A stretch of DNA of 64,000 nucleotides from Channallabes apus (GCA_030522415.1 CM060109.1:31021892-31085891); one strand, 5' to 3'; shown: positions 21,014 through 32,141, counted from the stretch's first letter. Made by a program: numbers and translations. Notes: generated by a model not told the origin, from the letters alone.

Positions 21014-21405
21014 GCCGAATTGGGCACGGCTGGTGAGCTAGCCTTGGCTTTTTTTATCCTTGGCTGGCAAGCTATCCCGGTTTGCACCCCGCGCTATAAA
21101 ATACTCTGGGTTTTTTGGTTTACAGTGGGTTTTTACTACACGGTGTGATTGCGACGCGCGCAACAACGTGGAAGTGCGGCATGCAAACGGGGCAAATGGA
21201 ACACGTCCCAGGGGAAAAAAAGAAGCGAGAGATGGGAGGGGCCGGTCCAGTCATAGCGGAGCCAGCGGGAGCGGACGTAGGCAGGAGCTCACACCGCGTA
21301 GTAAAATTCATTGTAACCCAACAAACCACAAGTATTTTATAGCACGTGGTGCAAGCCCTGGATCATTAGCAAGGATAGCTCACCAGCCATGCCTAATTCC
21401 GTCAT
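21014..21405. repeat. Imperfect GC-rich inverted repeat (arms about 150 bp)
   Basis: 21014-21165 and 21255-21405 are diverged reverse complements. Shared phrases include GGCTGGTGAGCTA, GCTATAAAATACT and TTTACAAT/ACAGTG-type sequence, each with its complement on the other side. A 193-codon frame spanning it has no recognisable domain. Confidence 0.65.
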
Positions 21406-21418
21406 GTCATGTGGGCCA

Positions 21419-21480
21419 GGGGCGGACTGGGACTAAAAAGTGGCCCTGGACTTCCTGGCCCACAGCAGCCCACATCATAA
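21419..21480 (+). mobile_element. hAT-like terminal fragment
   Basis: Starts CAGGGGCGGACTGGGACTA, a terminus seen in a common fish hAT-like family. The other end was not found. Confidence 0.45.
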
Positions 21481-21627
21481 TACATTGGCTCATTAATGCA
21501 GAGATAAATTTCTGCACACCAGTTACTAGTATAAAATATAACACAATACAAGAAACAAATGAAAGGACATCAAGACGAACATATAAAACTGAAAGACAAT
21601 ATTTTAAAAAGAATGGCAATAAAACTA

Positions 21628-21744
21628 AACAGGTAAGCTGAAAAAATCAGTAGCAGCATTAGTTCACGCTAGTAAACTAGTTACTTATTTTAATGCTAAT
21701 TACTTTAGTTAATGCTGCTACTGATTTTATTCCAGCTTACCTGT
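21628..21744. repeat. Perfect-looking hairpin, arms about 38 bp
   Basis: ACAGGTAAGCTG..AATCAGTAGCAGCATTA is mirrored by TAATGCTGCTACTGATT..CAGCTTACCTGT with about 40 bp between. Confidence 0.85.
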
Positions 21745-22330
21745 TCAGGTTGATTGTGCTTCTTTTCACTTGGCTCGGGTAGATCAATGCCAGACAACAC
21801 TCAAATGCAAATTATTCACCCTCCCCAGGTGTAAATCTTCTGTTCACACCTATACATTCAGAGAAACTGAATAAGCTAAAAGCTGAGCCTTTGTTTCACG
21901 ACCGCGACACCCCTCTCTCTCTCTCACACATACACAGAGTAGACATACACATACTTTATCCAACAAACATGAAAAATATCCACATAATGATGAGTTAAAA
22001 AGCATTGGTTAATTTTTTCGTTTAGAAAGACTGTTTGTATCTGATTATTTGTATTATTAAAGAACAACAGCACAAACAACAACACAAGGGCTTGTAAGAA
22101 ACATTTTTATTATTTTGACAAGAGTTAAATTTGTAACAGTAGAAGGCATCCCAATTTAAATATATAAATAACTAAAAACAAATTGAGCAAACTATCAGAA
22201 TAAAAAAAATACTTACTTACTTCTTACTACTTACTGTTCTTTACATATTTTCCTTATCATAGCATGTGTTAGTTTTTTTTTATCACTCTATACACAATAC
22301 TTTGCTATTTTTATAGATGTTGAGCATCGT
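21745..22330. other. Interior of the foldback complex, no gene seen
   Basis: AT-rich with a (CT)n/(CA)n patch at 21915-21935. No coding sequence recognised. Confidence 0.5.
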
Positions 22331-22520
22331 GAGCAAGCCAGAGATCATATTAACGTTAATTATCGCCAGCCGGCACGAATAGGCGGCTCACGAGTAACGA
22401 TAGTAGATTTACTCACTTTTTTAATCACTCGTAGGCTCCTTGAATAGGCGGCAAAGGGACGGAGCCGCCTATTCGTGCCGGCTGGCGATAATTAACGTTA
22501 ATATGATCTCGGGCTTGCTC
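22331..22520. repeat. 59-bp inverted repeat with one mismatch, 72-bp loop
   Basis: 22331-22389 and 22462-22520 are reverse complements at 58 of 59 positions as read by eye. Arms begin GAGCAAGCC and include ATTAACGTTAATTATCGCC and CGGCACGAATAGGCGGC. This is much better conserved than the surrounding foldback, suggesting a recent insertion or conversion. Confidence 0.9.
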
Positions 22521-22560
22521 CACATTATAAAAGCAAGGCACTGCTAGCAAAGCCGCCACT

Positions 22561-22968
22561 GTATATAACCATAATGAGTCCCGTAACCGGCTTATACAGC
22601 TGAAAAGAATAAAATCAATAGTACTGTTACAGCTTCTGAATGGCGCAGTGGTTAGAGAGCTCGCTCAGAGACCCTGAGATCACCGGTTCGAATCCAGAGG
22701 GATGCTGTTTTAAAATCTTTTTATTTTAATTATAGCAAAATTAAAAGAAAACAAAATAAAATGTTTTATTTTAATTTTGCTCAGCATACTATAGAAAAAA
22801 CAGCAAACTCGCACGCTACCAGTAAAGCAGCTGCCACTGATATGTCCGTCGGTCATCGGTCTCAACGCGACTACTGTATACGCCAGCCACTGGACTCCTC
22901 ACGGTTAAATACGTTGGTCACATGACAGCTGTATAAGCCGGTTATGGGACTCATTATGGTTGTATATC
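22561..22968. repeat. Inverted repeat flanking the internal tRNA-like module
   Basis: ACCATAATGAGTCCCGTAAC..GGCTTATACAGCTG at about 22568-22602 is the reverse complement of 22927-22962 with one or two mismatches. Confidence 0.85.
22628..22705 (+). other. tRNA-like module, internal copy
   Basis: Has box A ATGGCGCAGTGGTTAGAG and perfect box B GGTTCGAATCC at pol III spacing, then GGATGCTGTTTTAAAAT and an AT-rich tail shared with both arms. Acceptor stem pairing is poor, so it is better read as a SINE-like or transposon-borne pol III module than as a tRNA gene. Confidence 0.6.
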
Positions 22969-23043
22969 GTGCTCTGAATAATAAATGTTCTGTTATGTCT
23001 TCAATCATTGTAATTTTACATTTTTTTGTTTGTTTGCTTTTTT

Positions 23044-23497
23044 TTCTATAGTATGCTGAGCAAAATTTAAATAAAACATTTTATTTTGTTTTATTTTAAT
23101 TTTGCTATAATTAAAATAAAACAATTTTAAAACAGCATTTAAAAATTTTTTCAGCAACAGCATTCAAACCGGCGCTGTGTGGATCTCTGGCCGAGCTCTC
23201 TAACCACTGCACCACTCAGACACTTACAGACAACACACCCCAGTCACGTTAATAAGCCACTCGACTTCTTTGAAAGCAAGCTCTAGATAAGTGACGAAGT
23301 AAGCCTGTTATAATAATAACTTGGTGTTATTTGATCTTATTGGTTTAGAAATTTATATTTCAATAAATAGTAAACTTGGCCGATTTCGTTATCGTTTAGT
23401 TTAGACAAGTGGGGCTTGAAAATTCTCCCACCCCCTTAAGTGGGGAATGACAGAAATATGGTCATTTATTTCAGTTAATAAATCTACTATAAATTTT
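23044..23497 (-). repeat. Right arm of the foldback complex
   Basis: Reverse complement of the left arm: AT-rich tail (23044-23150), tRNA-like module with degraded box B (GGTTTGAATGC, about 23158-23225), then 23226-23497. 23380-23455 is also similar to the hAT subterminus at 32045-32120 (GACAAGTGGGGCTTGAAAAT, AGTGGGGAATGACAGAAA). Confidence 0.8.
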
Positions 23498-23884
23498 TTT
23501 ACTCATTATTGTACAGTACATATCAATAGCTCTGGTTCAGATTTTTCATGTTTGTTGTGGAAATTACCATCACTGTTGTATTTACCGCGAAGAATGAAAA
23601 TGTCACTTTGCGCCACCTGGCGGCCATTTTATGAATGACTTTGAAATGCAACTGATTTATTTTGGCCACTGTCGCCTTTAAACGGCGGTGAGCGCGACGG
23701 TAATAACCATCCCGATTGAGTAACCACTGTATTTCCTGGTTCGTGACCGCATTACTTCCGGGTCCTAGTGCCGGTCACGTAACCGAGTGTGCATGACACA
23801 GTATACCTTTTCTCGTTTTTAAATATTAAGAAGTCAACCTTCCTATTTCTTTCCATTTTTAAAAATGATTATTTATTAATCACA
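23498..23884. other. No gene seen; GC-rich patch at 23.6-23.8 kb
   Basis: Contains GCGCCACCTGGCGGCC and several CpGs. Not assigned to a family. Confidence 0.4.
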
Positions 23885-24190
23885 CTGTCGCCTTGCACAT
23901 CTAGGGTCCTGGTTGATTCCTGTCTCTGTTTGCATGTTCTCCCCGTGCTTGGTGGGTTTCCTCCGGGTACTCCGGTTTCCTCCCACAGTCCGAAGACCTG
24001 CAGATTAAGTTAATTGGCGTTCCCAAAATTGCCTGTAGTGTGTGAATGAGTGTGTGAGTATGTGTATGTGTGGGTGCCCTGCAATGGATTGGCACCCTGT
24101 CCAGGGTGTCCCTAAGCCTCCTGGGATAGGCTCCTGGCCCCCGCGACCCTGATGCAAGATAAAGCGGTATAGACGATGAGTGAGTGAGTG
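23885..24190 (+). mobile_element. V-SINE/Mermaid-like SINE, head truncated
   Basis: Starts inside the tRNA-like head (CACTGTCGCCTTGCAC), then core CTCCGGTTTCCTCCCACAGT, GGATTGGCACCCTGTCCAGG, and ends in GAGTGAGTGAATGAG repeats. Plus orientation. Confidence 0.9.
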
Positions 24191-25060
24191 AATGAGTGAT
24201 TCATTAATAATATATCGTTCATGTTCTAATGTTTTAATCGCCTTTGCCATTTATTCTAATTCTGTTTTTATATAATTGTCATTTTGTAAAATGACATGTA
24301 GGGAATGTACAGTACTATATAAAGAAAGATTATTATGCGTATTATAAATATGATCACTATTAAAATACAGAAATTGATTCTTTTTCATTTTTGTGTTAAG
24401 TTCCACTAGAATCATTTCTAACTTTTGGCACATTTATAACAAGATTACAGATCCTGTAATCAAAGCTGTATTTTCTGGTTAAACGATGAGAAGATGTATA
24501 CACTTGAGAAAGTAATGTTTTGTAAATCTGTCTCATGGTGCAATGGACAATTACAGGGTGTCAAAGAAGTAAACAGTGTTAATGTTGGAGGTTTTCTTGT
24601 AAAAGCGTGGAATGCACTTTTCATTAATTATCCTCTGGGTCATGTTACAGAGTAGCTTATTTTTCGAGCTTGACACATAGCAATAATTAGAACTTTATAC
24701 TGTTGTTTTGTAAGTCAAAGTAACAAATAACAGGACATTTATGATTTCTAAATTTATTCAGACCTTCGTAGCAATGGGTACTCTGATTTAATCACTGGGG
24801 AAAAGGGCAATTAAGTTATATCAGACAAGAGAGAGGGCTGTTGTGTTGGATATCGCATGGCTGTAATGCATTCGCAAGCATGAGTGCGCAGCCAGAGTGT
24901 CAAAGGCATCACAGTCATGAAGATAAACCAGCACAACAGTGTGATATTGCTTACATTTATCAGTTCCACAACACATAATTTATTATCAACACATTATGAT
25001 TTGTTTATTTAACCTGTAACTTTGCTCTGTAATTAACTATACCTAAGTAACTGAGACTTT
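24191..25060. other. Unique-looking sequence, no gene seen
   Basis: AT-rich; 24590-24900 is of higher complexity with homeodomain-like TAATTA motifs. No coding sequence recognised. Confidence 0.4.
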
Positions 25061-25061
25061 G

Positions 25062-25330
25062 TGGCATGGTGGAATAGCACTGTGGCCTCCCACCTCCAGG
25101 GTTGAGGGTCTGTTTGTGTGCATTTCCAAAGACATGCAGATTAGGCTAATCGGCATTCCCTTAATTGTACGTAGTGTGTGTGTGTGTGTGTGTGTGTGTG
25201 CGCCCTGCGATGGATTGGCCCTCCCCTGCCTTGTGCACAAAGTCTCCTGGGACAGATTCCAGGCTCCGGGCTCCCATGACCTTGTATTAGATTAAGCGGT
25301 AGAGAAGATGACTTAATCAATAAATGAATA
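25062..25330 (+). mobile_element. V-SINE-like SINE, older and internally deleted copy
   Basis: Head GGCATGGTGGAATAGCACTG, then a core deleted around the TCCGGTTTCC block, (GT)n at 25173-25200, GCGATGGATTGGCCC and a tail with AATAAATGAATAAGTGAG. More diverged than the other copies. Confidence 0.85.
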
Positions 25331-25739
25331 AGTGAGACTGGTGAAGCCGCCGATCCATATTTAATAACCGACATATTAAATAACAGGGGTGAAAGTAGGT
25401 TTAAATTCTTACCTGTACTATGTAGCCAAAAGGTAAGGAGAAAAAAACATGGAGGTTGCGGTCATGTAAATCTCATAATAAATGTAAATTCACTTTTCCA
25501 ATAGTGCTTTAGGGAAGGATATACTAAAACTAAAAAAAGTCTACATTAATAAAACAAAATTATACAAGATCAGTGCTATACATTCCTGAAATACAGTTGC
25601 TGATTTATTGTGATTTTTCCAGTATATCACTTCAGCATAAATATGCAAATGTATCCAAATACGAATTAAATACAGACTTAATTGTTTAATTCACCAATCA
25701 ACACTAATGTGAGGTGAACTCAACAATATTAATTTCCAA
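25331..25739. other. AT-rich sequence, no gene seen
   Basis: Nothing recognised. Confidence 0.45.
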
Positions 25740-26220
25740 CTATAGACCAGCAAACTGCTGACAGGATCATGACCACCAAAGACTCCATGGCCATAGGGAA
25801 GCTAAGGCCAACCCATCCCACAAAAAAGCCAATACAGCACAAATCACCGAAAAGAGTAATTGCTGCCCAGAACAGAGTAACTGCTAGAGACGTACCAGAA
25901 AGGCATCAAAACACCCAGTGGACCAAAGGCTGCCATGTACTGTCCCAGAAGGTAAAGAGTTCAATGTTACTGACATGGGCCATAAACTCCCCAGATCCCA
26001 ATCCGATAGATCATTCATGGGATGTTCATGACAAACAATTCTAATCCACAGAGGCCCCACCCCACAACCCATAGGACCTAGTCTGCTCCAAACATTCTTG
26101 TGCCAGACACCACACCTTCAGAGGCCCAGTGGAGCCATTGCCCAAGGGGCCTGAGCTGCCCCAGTAGCACAAGGGGAACCTCAAATGTTAATGGTTTTAA
26201 TGTTATGGATGATTGATGTA
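25740..26220 (+). mobile_element. Tc1-like transposon, 3' part, degenerate
   Basis: The plus strand reads NSPDPNPIDHSWDVHDKQF, an altered form of the SPDLNPIEHLWD block with the last catalytic residue region. Then come STEAPPHNP and DLVCSKHSCARHHTFRGPVE in a broken frame. The 3' end TTTTAATGTTATGGATGATT resembles the terminal repeat of a common fish Tc1-like family. Confidence 0.75.
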
Positions 26221-26621
26221 AATTACGGGAAAAAAACATCACAGCTGTCCCTACTAAAGGCCAGTTAATACCGAACGCTTTTATGAAGCACAGAAACCAG
26301 CCTTTGTTTTAACTAGTGCTTCTATTTAAATGTGTATCCATCTGTCCTACTGCATTTTAGATGCATATGTAGTGTTTTAACCCTATACTAATAAATAAAA
26401 AGCCATTTTAAATCCAAAACATTACTGAATTTACATAATATTCAGCAATATCAGTGCTGTTAGAATATGAATATCATTATGGACACTTCATATCAGGTCA
26501 GAATTTTTGCTGCATTTTCATTTTGTCTCTTGGGATACATTAACACTAAAATATTACCATAAAATCCAGTATAATTCAGTATAATTCTTTTAGCAAGGTG
26601 GTTATTCATAACACTAAAATG
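26221..26621. other. AT-rich sequence, no gene seen
   Basis: Nothing recognised. Confidence 0.45.
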
Positions 26622-27611
26622 TGCAGCCAGGCTCATAAGTATTTGGCCAGTGACAAGTGGTGATTCCCCCCCCCCTCTCCTGCATTTCACCACACTGCAT
26701 TTAAAATAAAGCAATCAATATATATTCAAGGTGTTTACATACATATTGTAGGAATTATAGCCATTTTTAAAACATAGTCTCTTTATTTTCACAGGATCAA
26801 AAATTGGACAACTGACTTTTATGGCTACAGTAGGTGTGGGCTGTTTCTTAGTTATTTCAAGAAAAGGAGATATAAGGTCTGAAGGTGTTGAATTTGCTTT
26901 TGATAGCTGTTCATGGAAATTCTTAATGTGCAGTCCAAAGCAGTGTCAGTGCAAGTGGAGGTGGCCATCATTAGGCTGGTAAAACAAAACAGACCTATTA
27001 CAGAAATAGCACAACTTTTCACTGGAGAGCTCAAGAACACTAAAAGTCCTGGGAGACTATATGAAAGACAGCAAAAGTGTATGATCACAGAATTCTTGGT
27101 AAAGAAAACATGACTCAATGCATACCACATTATTATCAAACTTAATGAAGGCTGCATTGAGTTATATTTTCTGCTCAGAATCAAATTGAAAGCAATGAAA
27201 GAGCTTCTTAAGGCAACATAAGTAAATGTGAGTCTATCACCTTACCTAAACGCAACAGGCAGCGATTAACGACTGCTGCAATAAATGTTTGACAAAGCAT
27301 CTAAAATGGAGGAAATTCAGCATTTGGTAATATCCATTAGCCTTTGCACCAAAGCATTACAAATAATGGTATAATACAATCCTTTTTATATTTATAATTA
27401 TGTTAATTCATCTAATTCCTTTTGAGTCTGTGAAAATTGAGGCACAATAGCTTTAATTCCTAAGCAGTTAAAGCAACATTTTTGTAATCCCCTTAAATTA
27501 AAGCCCACATGGCAATCACACTACAAAGGCTTCATTTCATTCTAATGGTCAACAGTGGCAAAATTATGAAAATTCTGTCACTGTCCAAATACCTATGGCC
27601 CTGGCTGTATG
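26622..27611 (+). mobile_element. Tc1-like element, internal deletion derivative
   Basis: Ends GCAGCCAGGCTCATAAGTAT and ATACCTATGGCCCTGGCTG are imperfect inverted repeats, continuing as TTTGGCCAGTGAC/GTCACTGTCCAAA. ATG at 26913 starts MEILNVQSKAVSVQVEVAII, then RLVKQNRPITEIAQ, a Tc1 helix-turn-helix start. It jumps to GELKNTKSPGR, so most of the transposase is deleted. A C-run lies at 26667-26676. Confidence 0.8.
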
Positions 27612-28751
27612 TCATATATATGTCATTATAACAACATTACTGTGCTGCACTATGTATTCTCCCAGAGACTGAGAAGAGCCGATATGAGTTGATATAGAAA
27701 AGCACACTTACAGTACACCTCTTAATGAATTCATCCCATTAATATTCCTTTGGCAATTTTTGCCACTTGCCACCTGCACCAGTGGTTATGAAGATTCAAT
27801 GCAATGAGTTCACATCTTGTTTTTGCTCTTTTGTCCCAGAATTATGTGTCCCAAACATAACGACTAATGAGCTTTTTGTTGCAATTGTTTAGAGGCCTAT
27901 ATATATGCAAATTACTGTTCAGAAAACATATTAAAAATAAGATAACTTAACAGTGAAAATCCTAACAGTGAAATCCTTTCTCTGTTTCATAATATCCAGG
28001 TTCAAGAGTGTGACCTATGACCTACCTATAATCATTTAACTATATGACCGATGTGAACTATTTATTGTTTGTTAACTGTCCTGCTGTTTCTAGTAAACTA
28101 CAGCTAGTATAAAATGTGACAGATCACATCCTTATAAGCAAAGTCAGCACATTGCCAAAAGTAAATCACCAAGCAAAAAACGAACAAAATTTTACTTCAT
28201 CAATATTCCTATTTGATCACATAGTTTCACATTCCACAGTATCACACACAGACATTAAAGTTAATCTAGTTTGTGGATGTAATCACATTTATGCACCTAC
28301 CTGTACTGATTGTCACATGCACCTACTAATTACCTACTTAACATATTTTGTTGATGATTGTATTGTTTTCATTAGCTAATGAGAGACACTCGGTTGAATT
28401 GGAGTCACAAAAATGTGACAGTGGAGCTCTGTGATAATAATTTGTTTACTGTAAGAACAAAGAGGGCATATAGGCCTGCAAAAGACAGTACACATAATGA
28501 GTTAATTGTTCAGTGTTATACACATTTACAATAGAAAGCTGTCATGGATTAATAAAGAATGATAAAATGTTGCCATGAATCTCTGGTAGTTTGGCAGATG
28601 AATCTATTTTATTCATTGATTACATTTTATCCTGGTTTCTTCTGTCACCGCAGGTTGTGTTGGTGCCTGTAGGTGCTGCTGAAGTCATATCCATGTTATC
28701 TTTTTTATGATGTTTAAAACAGCTAATATGATATGATCTGATATTTAAGCT
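27612..28751. other. AT-rich sequence, no gene seen
   Basis: Nothing recognised; short frames only (28116-28379). Confidence 0.45.
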
Positions 28752-29002
28752 AAAATATAATGAACTGTGTAGTAAATAATACAAGGCAATCATATTAATA
28801 TTTACAGTCCGCATAGTATGAGGCATGCATCCTCTATAAAACTTTACCCAAGCATTCCTCTGATTTATTGCTTTGATTGCCTGTATATTGCCTATATATA
28901 TATAGTGAGAGAGAGAGGGTGCATGCCTCATAAGTACTATGTGGACTGTACTGTATATATTAACACGATTGACTTGTATAATTTACTACACAGTTCATAT
29001 CA
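28752..29002. repeat. Foldback/palindromic element, arms about 90 bp
   Basis: 28752-28836 pairs with 28912-29002 with small gaps. Matching phrases are TGAACTGTGTAGTAAAT, ATACAAG.CAATC, CAGTCCGCATAGTA and GAGGCATGCA with their complements. The spacer holds (TA)n and (GA)n. No coding capacity. Confidence 0.85.
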
Positions 29003-30462
29003 TGTGTCCACTCTTATGAAATGAAAGTGAAATCTATGAAGACAAAGTTTGCCAAGGCTGATATGGAAGAACTTGAGTCTTACCCCCCAAGAGAGAAAAA
29101 AACAATAAAAATTGCCCATGAGAATTTCAACCATACATCTCAACATTTTAAACCAAAGCCTTACTTTAGGTTACATATCTCCCGAACATGGTGGGTTAAC
29201 ACGGCTGCAACATACCCAAACAGCAGGTTGCATGAAACACAATCTCACAATTGAGGCAAATGAATTGCTGTTGTTTGGTGTTGGTTTTCACTCTTTTCTT
29301 ATCTGTTTAAATGCCATGATCTTCCGCCTTTCTTTACTTTCAGCAAAATATCAAGAAGGCATGGAAATTAGTCAAAATAATGAGAATGGACTAATCTTGA
29401 CAAGCGTATAAATTATGCATTTTCCAGTTTCTGAAGATTGCCATCATGTGGGTCATTAGTATTCATGGATTGGAGGGAGAAAAAAACAAACAAAGTCTTG
29501 GTGAAGTACAGTATAAATAATAAATAAATATATCACCAAGAAAGACTGGTACTGTGCCAAGCAAAGTCATCTAGTTTTTGGCTTTACATCACCTGCCTTA
29601 GTGGGTGACTAAACATTAGATTGCCATCAGTGAATATTCACCAAAGTCTTTTTTATTTATTTATTTTTTTTTACATTTGATCAGGGTGTTCACAGCAAAA
29701 TTATACCCTTGAGCTCAGAGCAGCAGATAAAAATCAAGTATACTTGCCCAAGAAACAGCAGATCGGCTTTATATCAACATGTTTTTGACAGACATCATTT
29801 ACATTCTGATTTATTAATGTTTTAGAATAACAGTCTAAATGTATTTAAAAAAAGCAAAATATTCATATAAATCATATTTAAGAGTTACAGTAATGCTGAT
29901 TTTCTTCTCTTGTGCTTTTGTTAATAAATCGTAATCCTAATAAATTATCAGGTTTTGTGATGCCCATGACCTCCATAAACGCTCACAGAGAGCTGCAAAA
30001 CAACTGATGAGTCCACTGCACATGAAAGTCTTCTAGCATGGCTTGCACTACATCGTGCAGTAATGCAGCTCAGATATTACAGCATCCCAGCTAGCACACA
30101 CACTCAAGTGAACAGATTTTATTTGTCTTAATTTTGACTAAATTTTGTCTGCCTCCTTTCTTAATATGAAAAATAATTTTGTGTATAAAAAAAAGAATTA
30201 TTAAGGTGTACAAAATACAACACAATCCCTTTATAAAAATGCACTAACTCCGGTATATGACATTATTTAGAAACAATTACTACTATAGATCTTATTAATG
30301 ATTTCATATATGTACAGTAAATGTTTACCAACTTGCTTTCTGGACTAACTTAATGTCCACAAATATAATGAATTTCTTATCTAAAGGCTTCTGCAGACTA
30401 TTTCTTGCTGAATTATTTTATCAATTTCCAGTTTGATAAATAAGGCCCCAAAATGGATCATT
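29003..30462. other. AT-rich sequence, no gene seen
   Basis: Short frames only (29021-29254, 29112-29411), without recognisable domains. Nothing assigned. Confidence 0.45.
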
Positions 30463-30918
30463 AATACAATCAGAGGTGGAAAGAGTAATAAAATTTTGTA
30501 CTCAAGTACTGTTACTTCAGTGAAAGTACAAGTAAAGTTACCATTATAAAAATCTACTCAAGTAAAAGTAAAAAGTAGCTCATTAAAAAATTTACTCAGA
30601 GTAAAAGTTACCGAGTTACTTTTTTATTTATTTATTTATTTATTTTTAACAGCGGGGGTGGGCTAGGGCCATACAGCAAAAGAATGGTTCAGGGTTCTAT
30701 TTTAAACTGTATGGAAATGGTGGCATATGGCAGAAAGAACTAGATCCAATAATTAACTCAAACACACACACACACACACACCAGGAGGAGGAGGATCAGG
30801 GGGGTGTTCCAGAAAGCAAGTTATGTGACATACCCGGATAAGTTTGAGCGTAAGTTAGTGGATAACCTCAACTTTCGGTTCCAAAAACGGAGGTAACTTT
30901 CTGGGTATGTATGTAACC

Positions 30919-32141
30919 CAGTGGTTCTCAAACTGTGGGGCGCGCCCCACTAGTGGGGAATACAGACATGACAGGTGGGGCGCAATGAACGGGAGGAAAA
31001 ACAGGAAAGTACCTATTCTAATTCATGCTTTTCTTTATTGATAATGAAGAGCGTACGCTCAAAACAATCACACACAAATAAATGGATCATTAATACAAGT
31101 ACATTTAAAATAACATCAGTTGTGGGCCGGGAGAAAAAGTGGAACCATAGTGGAACAATAATGGTTTAACGTCGGACAAACTTGAGCTGCGCTGCTCGAA
31201 TCACAAACCTGCGCGAGCCACTGGGCAGCACTGCGCGACTCTGACAGAAATAAACTGCGCCGACCATCAAAATACATTTTACCCCGCTGGTATGCGCACG
31301 TACAATCCAGGCATGGCAAGGCGGAAACAATATTAAACAGTCCTGACATTTTAAATGAATTGTTTTTAAATAAAACACAGTGGGTCGCGCAGGTTTGTGC
31401 TTCGAGCGCCGCTGCGCGATCCACCGGGCTGCGCAAATAAACCAGATCATCACTGCGGTATCCAGATTGTCGCGCTGCGCTGCATTTGCGCAGATATTTG
31501 GTTCAATCGGGTGCCGCGGTTTCGTCCCACTTTTGATGTGTTTGGCTTCACATACACTTCGACAATGGAAGAAGACGCTGCAGGAGCAGTGAGTTTGCTT
31601 ACATGTGACGAGGAGACTGTAAAGAAAAAAATATGCCTCGTCTGTGGTGTGGAATTGGTTTGGGTAAAAGAAAAGTGATACGAATGAGATGAACGTGATT
31701 TGCAAGGTACACAAGTGCACTGTTTTAACAAGTGGTGGAAACACATCAAACCTTTTCTATCATCTGAAATACAAACATCCAAACGAATATGGCCAAAGTA
31801 AAAAAAATGCGGCAAACCTCAGCAATTCACAGTTTAAATAAAATTACATTATGTAAAACAGTTTCTTTGTGTTTGAATTTTTATTTATGCATTTTCAGAT
31901 ACAAATTGCTATATTGTGTTATATATCATTATTGAGTTAGAAAATTGCTTCTACCGTGATAGAAGATTTTGGTTATATCACCCACCCCTAATGTAGCCTA
32001 TCTTGAGCTTGGATTCATGGTGGGGATGGTGGGGGCAGAAGAGTTTTGGTCGATTTCGTTATTATTTTGTTGACAAGTGGGGCTTGAAAATTCGCTCACC
32101 CCCTTAAGTGGGGAATGACAGAAAAAGTTTGAGAACCACTG
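30919..32141 (+). mobile_element. hAT (Buster-like) deletion derivative with nested BED insert
   Basis: Termini CAGTGGTTCTCAAACT and AGTTTGAGAACCACTG are perfect inverted repeats. A perfect 8-bp duplication ATGTAACC flanks them (30911-30918, 32142-32149). It is an inverted relative of 1-1281, lacks the Buster transposase, but keeps the same nested insert ending CACCCACCCCTA near 31990. The right 90 bp contains GACAAGTGGGGCTTGAAAAT, also found in the foldback arms at 19.05 and 23.4 kb. Confidence 0.93.
31563..31840 (+). pseudogene. BED finger protein of the nested hAT-like insert
   Basis: ATG at 31565 reads MEEDAAGAVSLLTCDEETVK. After a frameshift near 31660 it continues DTNEMNVICKVHKCTVLTSG, GNTSNLFYHLKYKHPNEYG. 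The finger has C, C, H, H in BED spacing, so it is complete here although the open frame is shifted. It ends at a stop near 31838. Likely the N-terminal domain of a ZBED1-like hAT transposase with the catalytic part lost. Confidence 0.65.

Larger units (their letters stand above)
18961..23497. mobile_element. Large foldback complex with tRNA-like modules
   Basis: 18961-19249 is nearly the reverse complement of 23222-23497 (for example TAAGCCACTCGACTTCTTTG and its complement). Allowing for a hAT inserted at 19261-20685, the left arm continues through a tRNA-like module and an AT-rich tail (20686-20810), mirrored at 23044-23225. A third copy of module plus tail lies inside at 22628-22800 in direct orientation. 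The interior has no recognised transposase but holds several hairpins. No clear target duplication was found. This could be a single foldback transposon or a rearranged cluster. Confidence 0.55.

Noticed and set aside
21060..21641. 193-codon plus-strand frame
   Set aside because: Lies across an imperfect GC-rich inverted repeat and a hAT-like end; no domain, and GC-rich sequence gives long chance frames.
22628..22705. Functional tRNA gene
   Set aside because: Box A and B are good but the acceptor arm does not pair and the copy sits in a repeated module with an AT-rich tail.
31166..31744. 192-codon minus-strand frame
   Set aside because: Antisense of the nested hAT-like insert; its counterpart in the 1-1281 copy is not conserved as protein, while the plus-strand BED finger is recognisable.
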